From an uncultured Mycobacteriaceae bacterium (GTDB taxonomy: Bacteria; Actinomycetota; Actinomycetes; Mycobacteriales; Mycobacteriaceae): a stretch of 64,000 nucleotides of DNA. Below the pieces are notes generated by a model. It ran no database searches, was not told where the DNA came from, and saw only the letters and a program-made list of their open reading frames with translations. The position numbers and the translations under genes are program-made. Below are positions 25,209 through 39,180 of this stretch, piece after piece. The DNA lies in the NCBI GenBank assembly GCA_902826815.1, contig CADEGF010000009.1, forward strand, positions 62,001-126,000, read 5' to 3'. Each line of letters opens with the position of its first letter. Within the stretch, counting starts at the first letter, position 1.

Positions 25209-26590
25209 CAACTACTGATATCGCACCAGAAGTAACGACAGATCTAGCAAGCAAGGCCAACCGCCACCTGTGGGGCCACTTCGCGCGGCACGGCGAAGGC
25301 ATCACTCCGCCAATCATCACCCGCGGCGAAGGCGTGCACATTTTCGACGACAAGGGCAAGAGCTACATCGACGGCCTTTCGGGGTTGTTCGTGGTCCAGG
25401 TCGGCCACGGTCGCAAGGAGCTCGCCGAGGCCGCAGCCAAGCAGGCTGAGAAGCTGTCCTTCTTCCCGCTGTGGTCCTATGCGACGCCGCCCGCGATCGA
25501 GTTGGCCGAGCGCATCGCCGGGTACGCGCCGGGCGATCTGAACCGGGTGTTCTTCACCACCGGCGGCGGCGAGGCCGTCGAGAGCGCGTGGAAGCTGGCC
25601 AAGCAGTATTTCAAGCTGACCGGCAAACCCGGTAAGCACAAGGTGGTTTCGCGTTCGATCGCCTATCACGGCACCCCGCAGGGCGCCCTGTCGATCACCG
25701 GCATCCCGGCGTTCAAGGTGCCGTTCGAGCCGCTGGTGCCCGGCGGTTTCCGCGTGCCGAACACCAACTTCTACCGGGCACCCGAGCCGTATGACACCGA
25801 CATCAAGGACTTCGGCCGCTATTGCGCGGACCGGATCGCCGAGGCCATCGAGTTCGAGGGCCCCGACTCCGTCGCCGCGGTGTTCCTGGAGCCGGTACAG
25901 AACGCCGGCGGCTGCTTCCCGCCGCCGCCGGGCTACTTCGAGCGGGTCCGCGAGATCTGCGACGAGTACGACGTGCTGCTGGTGTCCGACGAGGTGATCT
26001 GCGCCTACGGCCGTATCGGCTCGATGTTCGCCTGCCGGGACTTCGACTACGTGCCAGACATCATCACCTGCGCAAAGGGCTTGACGTCCGGCTACTCGCC
26101 GATCGGCGCAATGGTCGCCAGCGACAGGCTGTTCGAGCCGTTCAACGACGGACAGACGGTGTTCGGTCACGGCTACACGTTCGGCGGACACCCGGTGTCC
26201 TCGGCGGTGGCGCTGGCCAACCTCGACATCTTCGAGCGCGAGGGCCTCAACGACCACGTCAAGCAGAGTGCCCCGGCGTTCCGCGCGACGCTCGAGAAGC
26301 TGTACGACCTGCCGATCGTCGGCGACGTCCGCGGCGAGGGCTTCTTCTACGGCATCGAACTGGTCAAGGACAAGACCACCAAGGAGACCTTCAACGACGA
26401 AGAGTCCGAGCGGCTGCTGCGCGGTTTCCTCACGCCTGCACTGTGGGAGGCCGGTCTGTACTGCCGCGCCGACGACCGCGGCGACCCAGTCGTACAGCTG
26501 GCTCCGCCGCTGATCTGCGGGCAGAAGGAGTTCGACGCGATCTACGACATCCTGAGCAACGTGCTGGGTGAGGCCGGCCGAATGCTCTGA
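25205..26590 (+). CDS. Class III PLP-dependent aminotransferase (Rv3329-like)
   Basis: A 461-residue fold-type I omega-aminotransferase. Features are the glycine-rich TTGGGEAVESAWK loop (118-130), the PLP-contacting Asp262 in SDEV, and the Schiff-base Lys291 in CAKGLTSGY. It resembles putrescine/pyruvate and GABA-type aminotransferases, which turn a terminal amine into an aldehyde; the divergent aldehyde dehydrogenase would take the next step. ATG 25205 is coupled to the Lrp gene by ATGA; the open frame extends four codons upstream. In M. tuberculosis the corresponding Rv3329 also precedes dacB1. Confidence 0.87.
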   Translation: MTTTDIAPEVTTDLASKANRHLWGHFARHGEGITPPIITRGEGVHIFDDKGKSYIDGLSGLFVVQVGHGRKELAEAAAKQAEKLSFFPLWSYATPPAIELAERIAGYAPGDLNRVFFTTGGGEAVESAWKLAKQYFKLTGKPGKHKVVSRSIAYHGTPQGALSITGIPAFKVPFEPLVPGGFRVPNTNFYRAPEPYDTDIKDFGRYCADRIAEAIEFEGPDSVAAVFLEPVQNAGGCFPPPPGYFERVREICDEYDVLLVSDEVICAYGRIGSMFACRDFDYVPDIITCAKGLTSGYSPIGAMVASDRLFEPFNDGQTVFGHGYTFGGHPVSSAVALANLDIFEREGLNDHVKQSAPAFRATLEKLYDLPIVGDVRGEGFFYGIELVKDKTTKETFNDEESERLLRGFLTPALWEAGLYCRADDRGDPVVQLAPPLICGQKEFDAIYDILSNVLGEAGRML

Positions 26591-26670
26591 GTGCGCTTCC
26601 GTCAGTCACATTTGAAACTCTAATCACTTTAGTCACAGCGTGGCTCCGTGGAATTCGGCCGCGAATCGCC

Positions 26671-26676
26671 TAATCT
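26671..26676 (+). promoter_or_regulatory. -10 box for dacB1 (leaderless)
   Basis: TAATCT fits TANNNT and lies nine bases before the dacB1 ATG at 26686, placing the transcription start at the start codon. Confidence 0.45.
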
Positions 26677-26685
26677 GCGGACACA

Positions 26686-27903
26686 ATGGCGACCTTCACC
26701 ATCGCAGCACAGCGCGCAACCGCCCTGGCAGCAGCGCTTTTCTTCGCGGCGACTCCGGCGCTGGCGAACGCCGAGCCCATCGCGTCGCCCGAGGCACCGG
26801 CCTGCCCGTACCAGGTCAGCACGCCACCCGCCGTCGACGCGTCGGAAGTGCCAAAAGCCGGCGACCCTCCGCAGCCGCTGGCGGTCCCGTCGGACCCCGT
26901 CGGCGGTGACGCCCTCGGCGGCTGCGGTATCGCCACAGCGCCGGGGACACCACCGCTGCCGGGCGACGTCTCCGCGGAGGCCTGGCTGGTCGCCGACCTC
27001 GACACCGGCGACGTCATCGCCGCCAAGGATGCGCACGGCAGGCACCGGCCCGCCAGCATCATCAAGGTGCTGGTGGCGATGGAGGCGCTGCGGGATCTGC
27101 CGGTCCACAAGGTGGTGGCGGGCACCGCCGACGACGCGGCCGCGGAGGGAACGAAGGTCGGCATCGGCGAGGGTGGGCACTACTCGATCCGCGACATCCT
27201 GCACGGGTTGCTCATGCACTCGGGTAACGACGCCGCGCATGCGCTGGCCATGCAGATGGGCGGCATGGATGCGACGCTGACCAAGCTCAACGATCTGGCG
27301 GCCAAGCTGGGCGGCCGCGACACCCGGGTGGCGACGCCGTCGGGTCTAGACGGCCCCGGCATGAGCACATCGGCCTACGACATCGGCCTGTTCTACCGAT
27401 ATGCCTGGCAGAACCCGACTTTCGCCGAAATCGTCGCGACCCGCTCGTTCGACTTCCCCGGCCGCGGCGATGCCGGCTACCCGGTCGAGAACGACAACAA
27501 GCTGCTGGAAAACTACCCGGGCGCGATGGGCGGTAAGACCGGCTACACCGACGATGCGGGGCAGACATTCGTCGGTGCGGCCAACCATGACGGCCGCAGG
27601 CTCGTCGCGGTGCTGCTGCGCGGCACCAGGCAGCCGATCGCGCCGTGGGAGCAGGCCGCTCACCTCCTGGATTACGGTTTCGCGACCGCGCCGGGGACGA
27701 AGGTGGGCACGCTGATCGAACCGGACCCTTCACTGGTGACGACGCCACAGGAGGCCGCGACGGGCACACCGTTGACCGCCGCTCCGGTGTTACCGGCCGC
27801 CGATGCGCTTCCGGTGCGGGTTGGCGTCGCATTCGTCGGCACCATCCTCGTGTTCTGCCTGATCATGGGCGCACGGTCGCTGAACCGGCGACCGCAGCAC
27901 TGA
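26686..27903 (+). CDS. dacB1: D-alanyl-D-alanine carboxypeptidase DacB1 (penicillin-binding protein)
   Basis: A 405-residue exported peptidase S11. Residues 1-29 form a Sec signal ending ALANAE. A Pro-rich low-complexity linker follows to about 92. The serine-type active site is complete: Ser124-x-x-Lys127 (SIIK), Ser179-Gly-Asn (SGN) and Lys284-Thr-Gly (KTG). A C-terminal segment (about 376-397) forms a membrane anchor. The enzyme trims the terminal D-alanine from peptidoglycan stem peptides outside the membrane. Position after the Rv3329-like aminotransferase matches M. tuberculosis Rv3330. Confidence 0.93.
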   Translation: MATFTIAAQRATALAAALFFAATPALANAEPIASPEAPACPYQVSTPPAVDASEVPKAGDPPQPLAVPSDPVGGDALGGCGIATAPGTPPLPGDVSAEAWLVADLDTGDVIAAKDAHGRHRPASIIKVLVAMEALRDLPVHKVVAGTADDAAAEGTKVGIGEGGHYSIRDILHGLLMHSGNDAAHALAMQMGGMDATLTKLNDLAAKLGGRDTRVATPSGLDGPGMSTSAYDIGLFYRYAWQNPTFAEIVATRSFDFPGRGDAGYPVENDNKLLENYPGAMGGKTGYTDDAGQTFVGAANHDGRRLVAVLLRGTRQPIAPWEQAAHLLDYGFATAPGTKVGTLIEPDPSLVTTPQEAATGTPLTAAPVLPAADALPVRVGVAFVGTILVFCLIMGARSLNRRPQH

Positions 27904-27936
27904 CACAGACGTTTTCGCCCACCGCGCGCCATTTGC

Positions 27937-27942
27937 TACCCT
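27937..27942 (+). promoter_or_regulatory. Possible -10 box for the guanidine riboswitch transcript
   Basis: TACCCT fits TANNNT and would start transcription near 27949, shortly before the riboswitch. A small inverted repeat, GTCAC-CACAT-GTGAC, lies at 27949-27963 just before the aptamer. Confidence 0.35.
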
Positions 27943-27964
27943 TGGTAGGTCACCACATGTGACA

Positions 27965-28007
27965 CCGGACGAGCGGCCCCGTACCCGGCGAGCGACAAGA
28001 CGGCGCC
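27965..28007 (+). ncRNA. Guanidine-III riboswitch (ykkC-III)
   Basis: The segment matches the compact guanidine-III pseudoknot. It begins CCGGACGAG, has CCGTACCCGG in the middle, and ends CGACAAGACGGCGCC. CCGG at 27965-27968 pairs with CCGG at 27985-27988. ACGGCGCC (28000-28007) pairs with GGCCCCGT (27975-27982) with one C-C mismatch, forming the pseudoknot. The Shine-Dalgarno GGAGG (28011-28015) lies three bases after it and the exporter ATG at 28022, so ligand binding would control access to the ribosome site. The gene controlled is a guanidinium exporter, as expected for this RNA class. Confidence 0.88.
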
Positions 28008-28021
28008 CTCGGAGGTACGTC

Positions 28022-28339
28022 ATGGCTTGGCTGATTCTTCTCGTCTCGGGTGTCCTGGAAGCCGTCTGGGCAACCGCACTCGGCAAGTCCGAGGGGTTCA
28101 CCCGACTCGTTCCATCGCTCATCTTCGCTGTCACGCTGGTGTTTTCGATGGCGGGACTGGCGATCGCGATGCGCAGCCTGCCGGTCGGCACCAGCTACGC
28201 GGTGTGGGTCGGTGTCGGCGCGGTGCTGACCGTCGGGTACGCGATGGCCACCGGTGCGGAAACCGCGTCGGCGATCAAGGTGGTGCTGATGCTCGGGGTC
28301 GTCGGTTGCGTCATCGGCCTCAAGGTCGTCGGTCACTGA
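28022..28339 (+). CDS. gdx: Small multidrug resistance family guanidinium exporter (Gdx/SugE)
   Basis: A 105-residue four-helix membrane protein. The essential Glu13 lies in GVLEAVWA in helix 1. SLPVGTSYAVWVGVGAV (about 58-74) is the Gdx/SugE signature that separates guanidinium exporters from QacE/EmrE. The N terminus MAWLILLVSGVLEAVWA aligns with E. coli SugE. It works as an antiparallel dimer exchanging protons for guanidinium. The guanidine-III riboswitch immediately upstream independently supports the function. It is convergent with the YihY gene, four bases apart. Confidence 0.93.
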   Translation: MAWLILLVSGVLEAVWATALGKSEGFTRLVPSLIFAVTLVFSMAGLAIAMRSLPVGTSYAVWVGVGAVLTVGYAMATGAETASAIKVVLMLGVVGCVIGLKVVGH

Positions 28340-28343
28340 CGGC

Positions 28344-29369
28344 TCAGCGACGCCTGCTCAGCCGCGAAAAGCCCAGTGCGCCAATGGCGCCGACGGCTGC
28401 CGCGCCCAGCGCCCCGACTGGGCCCAGTCCCTCGCGGACCTGTACCCGCGGGGTGATCTGGGCGGCCGATGGTGGGTTGACCGGCGCGGCTTCGAGATTC
28501 TCTTTGGCGGTGGCCGCCCATGCGGTCGCGAAGAGAAGTATCCGCGCGGAGATGTAGGCGAACACCATCAAGCCGAGCACGGGTCCGAATGTCGCACCCG
28601 CAGGCCCGGTTACCACGGACTTGAGATAGATCGACGCGACCTGCTTGAAGATCTCGAAGGCCACCGCGACCATCAGTCCGGCCCGCGCCGCGCTGCGCAA
28701 CGTCACCGATTCGCGCGGCAGCCTGGCGATCATCCAGGTGAACAGCAGCCACGAGACGAGAATGGAAATCACGATGGCTACCGCGCGCAGGGCGATGCTC
28801 ATGCCCGGGAGATCCTGTAGCCCAAGCCATTCGACGACTTGCGTCATCAGGTCCGAGCTGCCCACTGCGGTCAACGCGACGGTGGCGACGATCGCGCCGA
28901 ACAACCCGACGATGGCGAGCAGGTCGGAGAGCTTGGTGCGGATGAAGCCTGCCGTCTCCTGACGCATCGAACCCCACATCTGTGTCAGCGCCTCGCGCAG
29001 GTTGGCCATCCAGCCCAGCCCGGCCCACGCGGCCGTCGCCAGGCCGATGATGCCGACCGACGTGCGCGACTCGATGGCGGAGTCCATCAACTCGACCAGC
29101 TGCTCGCCGAGATCGCCCGATACCGTCGACTTGATCTTCTCGGTGATCTCGGCGAGCAGGTCGGGCTGGCTGGCGAGGACGAAGCCCGCGATCGCGAACG
29201 CGACCATCAGCAACGGGAACAGCGCGAAGATCGTGAAGTAGGTGATGCCCGCGGCGTAAAAGTCGCCCTTGCTGGTCTGGTAGCGCTCCTGGGCGCGCAT
29301 GACGTGGTCGAACCACCCGTATCGGGCGCGGAAGCGGTCCAGAATTCCCGGTTTGGCCGGTTCAGTCAT
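28344..29369 (-). CDS. YihY/BrkB family inner membrane protein
   Basis: A 341-residue protein with about six membrane spans. It starts MTEPAKPGILDRFRARYGWF and carries the family region AQERYQTSKGDFYAAGITYF (about 26-45), with GLGWMANLREALTQMWG further on. Molecular function of the family is not established. It lies 19 bases after trpS on the same strand, as Rv3335c follows Rv3336c in M. tuberculosis. Confidence 0.87.
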   Translation of the reverse strand: MTEPAKPGILDRFRARYGWFDHVMRAQERYQTSKGDFYAAGITYFTIFALFPLLMVAFAIAGFVLASQPDLLAEITEKIKSTVSGDLGEQLVELMDSAIESRTSVGIIGLATAAWAGLGWMANLREALTQMWGSMRQETAGFIRTKLSDLLAIVGLFGAIVATVALTAVGSSDLMTQVVEWLGLQDLPGMSIALRAVAIVISILVSWLLFTWMIARLPRESVTLRSAARAGLMVAVAFEIFKQVASIYLKSVVTGPAGATFGPVLGLMVFAYISARILLFATAWAATAKENLEAAPVNPPSAAQITPRVQVREGLGPVGALGAAAVGAIGALGFSRLSRRR

Positions 29370-29388
29370 TGCCGACCTCTCAAATGGG

Positions 29389-30871
<1,483 letters not shown>

Positions 30872-30877
30872 CGCGTC

Positions 30878-30920
30878 ATGATAGGCATTGCACTATCGTA
30901 TGTGTACGCTTATCATATGT
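30878..30920. promoter_or_regulatory. Divergent leaderless promoters with repeated operator-like sequence
   Basis: Minus-strand TATCAT (30878-30883) and plus-strand TACGCT (30905-30910) each lie six bases from the start codon they serve. Between and across them are the near-identical direct repeats TATCGTATGT (30894-30903) and TATCATATGT (30911-30920), plus GATAG/CTATC arms (30881-30885 and 30893-30897). A MarR dimer binding here would block both transcripts. Confidence 0.5.
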
Positions 30921-31540
30921 ATATGCTTACTGACTCACATCGCTCAGCCGTCCTCCGAACGATCGATCTCGTCGACACCGTCACGCCGGCTGACCTCGAC
31001 CGGCCGACCCCGTGCGCAGGCTGGAATCTCGCCGACCTCCTCGCTCATATGACAGCCCAGCACCGCGGATTCGCCGCGGCGGCAAGGGGGCACGGCGCAG
31101 ACCTCGCCATGTGGGAGGCGAAGGCGGGCGACTCGTACCCGGAAGCGGCACACGATGCACTCGAGGCGTTCGCGGCCGACGGCACGGCCGACGCCTCATT
31201 CGCACTGCCCGAGTTCGGCGACGGAGCGGTGTTCCCAGGCGCGATGGCGATGGGATTCCACTTCGTCGACTACGTCGTGCACGGCTGGGACGTCGCCGCA
31301 TCGCTGGGTGTCCGCTACGAACTGCCGTCCGACGTCGTCGAAGCCGTGCTGCCGTTGGTGCTCCTGGTGCCCGACGACAACGACATCCGCACCATGGCGG
31401 GGTCGCCGTTCGCGCCCGCGCTCGAGCCGGCGGGCGTGGGCGACTTCGAGCGGATCCTGCGGCACCTCGGCCGCAATCCGGATTGGGCTCAGCGGTACTC
31501 GACGGTCACCGGGGCGTGGTCGGACCAGCGCAACGCGTAG
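30917..31540 (+). CDS. TIGR03086/DinB-like mycothiol-dependent maleylpyruvate isomerase family protein
   Basis: A 207-residue four-helix-bundle protein. LDRPTPCAGWNLADLLAHMT (about 22-41) is the N-terminal signature, and the metal ligands are probably the His in LAHMTAQH and the His in VVHGWDVA. Some family members use mycothiol or a divalent metal; most have no known reaction. ATG 30917 is chosen because of a TANNNT box six bases upstream; ATG 30923 is an alternative. It diverges from the MarR gene, its likely controller. The last 52 bases overlap the 3' end of the exonuclease gene on the other strand. Confidence 0.78.
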   Translation: MYMLTDSHRSAVLRTIDLVDTVTPADLDRPTPCAGWNLADLLAHMTAQHRGFAAAARGHGADLAMWEAKAGDSYPEAAHDALEAFAADGTADASFALPEFGDGAVFPGAMAMGFHFVDYVVHGWDVAASLGVRYELPSDVVEAVLPLVLLVPDDNDIRTMAGSPFAPALEPAGVGDFERILRHLGRNPDWAQRYSTVTGAWSDQRNA

Positions 31541-32310
31541 GCGTCGGCCCGCTCGACCCGCGCTGCGCTCGCCCGCGCACCAAGGCCCGGGGTGGCCAAC
31601 TGGTAGTCGATGCGCCAGCCCGCATCGTTGTCGAACGCCCGACCGCGCCACGACCACCACGAGTACGGACCTGCCACGTCGGGGTGCAGCGCGCGCACCA
31701 CGTCGACCCACCCGGTTGCGAGGAGGTCGGTCAGCCACTGCCGCTCGCTGGGCAGGAACCCCGATTTCTTGATGTTTCCCTTCCAGTTCTTGATGTCGTT
31801 CTCGGTGTGGGCGATGTTCCAGTCGCCGCACACCACGGCATCGCGGCCGGATGCGTTCAGGGCCGCCATCCGGTGTGCCAGCGCGGCCATGAACCGTTCC
31901 TTCTCCAACTGGCGGTCGGTGTCCGCCTCACCGGTCTGGATGTAGACGCTGGCCACGGTCGCTCCCCCTTCCCCGCTGCCGACGTCGACCTCGACGTAGC
32001 GGCCGTGCAGCGCGAACTCGTCAGCGCCAGAACCCACCCGGACGTCGGTGATCGGTCGACGGCTGAGCACCGCAACCCCGTTGCGGCCCTTCAGATGTGC
32101 GTCCGCCGACGCCAGATGCCAGCCGTCGTCGATGGCCGGCCGCAGCGCGGTCGTGAGTTGTTCGTCGTCGGCGCGGGTCTCCTGCAGGCACACCACATCG
32201 GCTGTGGTCGCCGCCAACCACGGCAGCAGTCCGAGGTTGGTCTCCGACCGCGCTTTGATGGCCGCTCGGATGCCGTTGACGTTGATGGTGCTCACGGTCA
32301 GGGCGCTCAC
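31489..32310 (-). CDS. xthA: Exodeoxyribonuclease III / AP endonuclease
   Basis: A 273-residue EEP-superfamily nuclease for base-excision repair. Motifs are STINVNGIRAA near the start, the metal ligand Glu in VVCLQETRADD, CGDWNIAHTENDIKN in the middle, and the terminal WSDHAPV with catalytic Asp-His. Start is GTG 32310; TAGAGT (32324-32319) eight bases before it supports a leaderless start, and homology begins within a few residues. The open frame continues far upstream only as a shadow of the neighbouring hydrolase. The 3' end overlaps the DinB-like gene by 52 bases. Confidence 0.9.
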   Translation of the reverse strand: MSALTVSTINVNGIRAAIKARSETNLGLLPWLAATTADVVCLQETRADDEQLTTALRPAIDDGWHLASADAHLKGRNGVAVLSRRPITDVRVGSGADEFALHGRYVEVDVGSGEGGATVASVYIQTGEADTDRQLEKERFMAALAHRMAALNASGRDAVVCGDWNIAHTENDIKNWKGNIKKSGFLPSERQWLTDLLATGWVDVVRALHPDVAGPYSWWSWRGRAFDNDAGWRIDYQLATPGLGARASAARVERADAYALRWSDHAPVTVEYR

Positions 32311-32318
32311 GTCGGCGA

Positions 32319-32381
32319 ACTCTAATCGACCTCGTTGCGGAATCGGGCGGCTTGCGATACCGCCGGTATCACCTTTACTGT
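32319..32381. promoter_or_regulatory. Divergent leaderless promoters for xthA and the alpha/beta hydrolase
   Basis: TAGAGT on the minus strand (32324-32319) is eight bases before GTG 32310. TACTGT on the plus strand (32376-32381) is seven bases before ATG 32389. Both fit TANNNT and place transcription starts at or beside the start codons. Confidence 0.45.
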
Positions 32382-32388
32382 CGGCACC

Positions 32389-33206
32389 ATGAAGCAGCGT
32401 GACCCGATCCACCTCGGCACCGGCGAACCGATGCTGTTGCTGCACCCGTTCATCCTGTCCCAGAACGTGTGGAAACGCGTCGCACCGCTGATAGCTGACA
32501 CCGGCCGCTACGAGGTCTTCGCGCCCACCATGGTCGGCCACAACGGCGGCCCGGGCGGCCGGTTCCTGCTGGATGTCGCCACCCTTGCCGACGACGTCGA
32601 GCGCCGGATGGACGCGCTGGGCTGGGGTACCGCTCATATCGTCGGCAACTCCCTTGGCGGCTGGGTCTCCTTCGAACTGGAGCGCCGTGGCCGGGCCCGC
32701 ACGCTGACCGGCATCGCCCCCGCCGGCGGCTGGGACCAATTCACTCCCGCGAAGTTCGAGATCGTCGGCAAGTTCCTCGCAGCCGCTCCGCTGTGGCTGG
32801 TGTGCCAACTGCTCGGCAAGCGCGCGGCCAAGGTCCCGCTCGCACGCCAATTCGCCTATCCGGCGGTGAGCGCGACGGCCGGTGGCCTCACAAACGACGA
32901 CATCGTCGAGATCATCGACGATGTCGCGCACTGCCCGGCCTACTTCCAGATGCTTGTGAAGGCGCTGACGACGCCCGGCCTGCTGGAACTGGCCAACACC
33001 CGCACGCCGACGCATCTGGTGATCTGCGAGAAGGACAGGGTGCTTCCGACGCCGCGGTACACCCGCCAGTTCACCGAACGGCTACCGTCGAACACCAAGG
33101 TGACGACCCTGGACGGCGTCGGGCACGTGCCGATGTTCGAGGCGCCGCAGCGGATCGCCGACGTCATCACCGAATTCACCGACCAGTACGCCCACCCGAA
33201 GGCGGG

Positions 33207-33210
<4 letters not shown>
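32389..33210 (+). CDS. Alpha/beta hydrolase (Rv3338-like)
   Basis: A 273-residue serine hydrolase. The nucleophile elbow is GNSLGG with Ser88. The oxyanion region is LLLHPF, the acid is probably the Asp in CEKDRVLP, and the catalytic His is in GVGHVPMF. Substrate is unknown. The ATG at 32389 has a TANNNT box seven bases upstream. It is tail-to-tail with the isocitrate dehydrogenase gene, sharing CTAG for both stop codons. In M. tuberculosis Rv3338 lies at the same position beside icd. Confidence 0.88.
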
Positions 33211-35432
<2,222 letters not shown>

Positions 35433-35603
35433 GTGGTGTCTCCCGGCGTCGGTGTCGGCTATCAGTATCGCGTCGGTTACGAACCTACGCGTGCCCACAG
35501 ATAGGGACATTTGCCCCATGCCCTGATGGCCGAAACGGCACAGAATTCAGGTTCATGATCGGCCAGTGGCGGCCATGACCTGGCATGCGATACGCTTCTC
35601 ATC

Positions 35604-37130
<1,527 letters not shown>

Positions 37131-37153
37131 AAGACGGTCAAGAGGTCTTAGAC

Positions 37154-38275
37154 ATGACAATCTTTGATGTGCCCATTGACGCGCTGCCTGCCGAGGGCGA
37201 GGTCGCGATCGTCGACATCGGTTCGCTGAGGCTCGAGAACGGCGCTGTCATCGACGATGTATCCATCGCCATCCAGCGGTGGGGCGAGCTGTCCCCCAAC
37301 CGCGACAACGTGGTGGTAGTGCTGCATGCGCTGACCGGCGACTCGCATATCACCGGTCCAGCAGGCCCCGGCCATCCGACGGCGGGCTGGTGGGACGGTG
37401 TTGCGGGGCCAGGCGCTCCGATCGACACCGACCGGTGGTGCGCGGTGGCCACCAATGTGTTGGGCGGCTGCCGCGGGTCGACCGGCCCGAGTTCGCTTGC
37501 CCGCGACGGAAAGCCCTGGGGCTCAAGGTTTCCCCTTGTGACCGTGCGCGACCAGGTGGAGGCCGACGTCGCCGCGCTCGCCGCGCTCGGCATCACAGAG
37601 GTCGCGGCCGTCGTCGGCGGATCGATGGGCGGCGCGAGGGCGCTCGAGTGGATGATCGGCTATCCGGACAGGGTCCGCTCGGCGCTGGTGCTTGCGGTCG
37701 GGGCGCGTGCGACCGCCGATCAGATCGGCACCCAGAGCAGCCAGATCGCCGCGATCAAAACCGATCCGAACTGGTGCGACGGCGACTACTACGGCACCGG
37801 CCGCTCGCCCGACATCGGAATGGAGATTGCGCGGCGATTCGCACACCTGACCTATCGCGGCGAGCACGAACTCGATGACCGCTTCGGCAACGACGGCCAG
37901 GGCGACGAGGACCCCGCCACCGGCGGCCGCTATGCGGTACAGAGCTACCTGGAGTACCAGGGGCACAAGCTGCTGAGCAGGTTCGATGCGGGCACCTATG
38001 TCGCGCTCACCGAATCGCTGTCCAGCCACGACGTCGGCCGCGGCCGCGGCGGCATCCGGGCCGCGCTGGGCAACTGCCATGTCCCGGTGGTCGTCGGAGG
38101 CATCACTTCTGACCGCCTGTACCCAATCCGGCTGCAGGAGGAATTAGCCGAGCTGCTGCCGGGTTGTGCGGAGTTGAAGGTTGTCGACTCGATCTACGGC
38201 CACGACGGGTTCCTCGTCGAGTCGGATGCGGTCGGCATTCTGATCCGCGAGACATTGGAGCTGGCATCCAGGTGA
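37154..38275 (+). CDS. metX: Homoserine O-acetyltransferase
   Basis: A 373-residue alpha/beta-hydrolase-fold acyltransferase making O-acetylhomoserine from homoserine and acetyl-CoA. The nucleophile is Ser158 in [17 protein letters not shown] (about 58-68) and [14 protein letters not shown] are family signatures. The Asp-His pair lies near [12 protein letters not shown] and IYGHDGFL. It supplies the MetY substrate, and the two genes are 23 bases apart under one SAM-IV riboswitch. The stop overlaps the next GTG (GTGA). Confidence 0.95.
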   Translation: MTIFDVPIDALPAEGEVAIVDIGSLRLENGAVIDDVSIAIQRWGELSPNRDNVVVVLHALTGDSHITGPAGPGHPTAGWWDGVAGPGAPIDTDRWCAVATNVLGGCRGSTGPSSLARDGKPWGSRFPLVTVRDQVEADVAALAALGITEVAAVVGGSMGGARALEWMIGYPDRVRSALVLAVGARATADQIGTQSSQIAAIKTDPNWCDGDYYGTGRSPDIGMEIARRFAHLTYRGEHELDDRFGNDGQGDEDPATGGRYAVQSYLEYQGHKLLSRFDAGTYVALTESLSSHDVGRGRGGIRAALGNCHVPVVVGGITSDRLYPIRLQEELAELLPGCAELKVVDSIYGHDGFLVESDAVGILIRETLELASR

Positions 38276-39003
38276 CCCGATCCAGGCAACAGCGTTCCCT
38301 GTCGTTCGGTGCAGAAGCCGCGGCATACGAACGCGGCCGACCGTCCTATCCGCCCGAGGCCATCGACTGGCTGCTCCCGCCCAACGCGCGCGACGTGCTC
38401 GATCTCGGCGCAGGGACGGGCAAGCTGACGACGCGGCTCGTCGAACGCGGACTGGATGTCGTCGCGGTTGACCCGATCCCGGAAATGCTTGAGCTGCTCA
38501 GCCATTCGTTGCCCGAGACGCCCGCGCTGCTCGGCACCGCAGAGGACATCCCGCTGCCCGACGAGAGCGTGGACGCGGTGCTGGTCGCGCAGGCCTGGCA
38601 CTGGTTCGATCCGGAACGCGCCGTCAAGGAGGTCGCGCGGGTGCTGCGGCCCGGCGGGCGCCTCGGGCTGATCTGGAACACCCGCGACGAGCGGATGGGC
38701 TGGGTCAAGGACCTCGGCCACATCATCGGACACGAGGACGACCCGTTCAGCCACGAGGTCACGCTTTCGGAGCCGTTTGACGGCGTGGAACGCGACCACC
38801 AGGAGTGGACAAGCTATCTCACCCCGCAGGCGCTGATCGACCTCGTCGCGTCCCGCAGCTACTGCATCACCTCGCCGACGGACGTCCGGACCCAGGTGCT
38901 GGAGCAGGTGCGCGAGCTGTTGGCGACGCACCCCGCGCTGGCCAGCTCCAACGGCTTGGCGCTGCCCTACATCACGGTGAGCATCCGCGCGACGCTCCCC
39001 TAG
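38272..39003 (+). CDS. Class I SAM-dependent methyltransferase (Rv3342-like)
   Basis: A 243-residue methyltransferase with motif [13 protein letters not shown] (41-52) and post-[25 protein letters not shown] and [11 protein letters not shown] are Methyltransf_11-type features. The substrate is unknown. Start is GTG 38272, coupled to metX by GTGA, so it is also under the SAM-IV riboswitch, which suits a SAM user. M. tuberculosis Rv3342 has the same position. Confidence 0.88.
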   Translation: MTRSRQQRSLSFGAEAAAYERGRPSYPPEAIDWLLPPNARDVLDLGAGTGKLTTRLVERGLDVVAVDPIPEMLELLSHSLPETPALLGTAEDIPLPDESVDAVLVAQAWHWFDPERAVKEVARVLRPGGRLGLIWNTRDERMGWVKDLGHIIGHEDDPFSHEVTLSEPFDGVERDHQEWTSYLTPQALIDLVASRSYCITSPTDVRTQVLEQVRELLATHPALASSNGLALPYITVSIRATLP

Positions 39004-39180
39004 TCGGCGCCGAACCAGCGTGCCAGCGAAGCTCCGACTTTGGTAGGGGACGTGCGAGATGACGTCTACCAAACTCGAATCTCATGCGCGTTGATGTTCA
39101 CAGTCGTCACTCCGATCAACTTTCTGCAGGGGAAGAGCGAGTAACGCCCTGCAAAATGTCGATCGAAGCGATCCAAGTGA

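Noticed and set aside
31489-33015. xthA read with a 235-codon upstream extension
   Set aside because: The extension is antisense to the alpha/beta hydrolase; nuclease homology starts at GTG 32310, which also has a TANNNT box.
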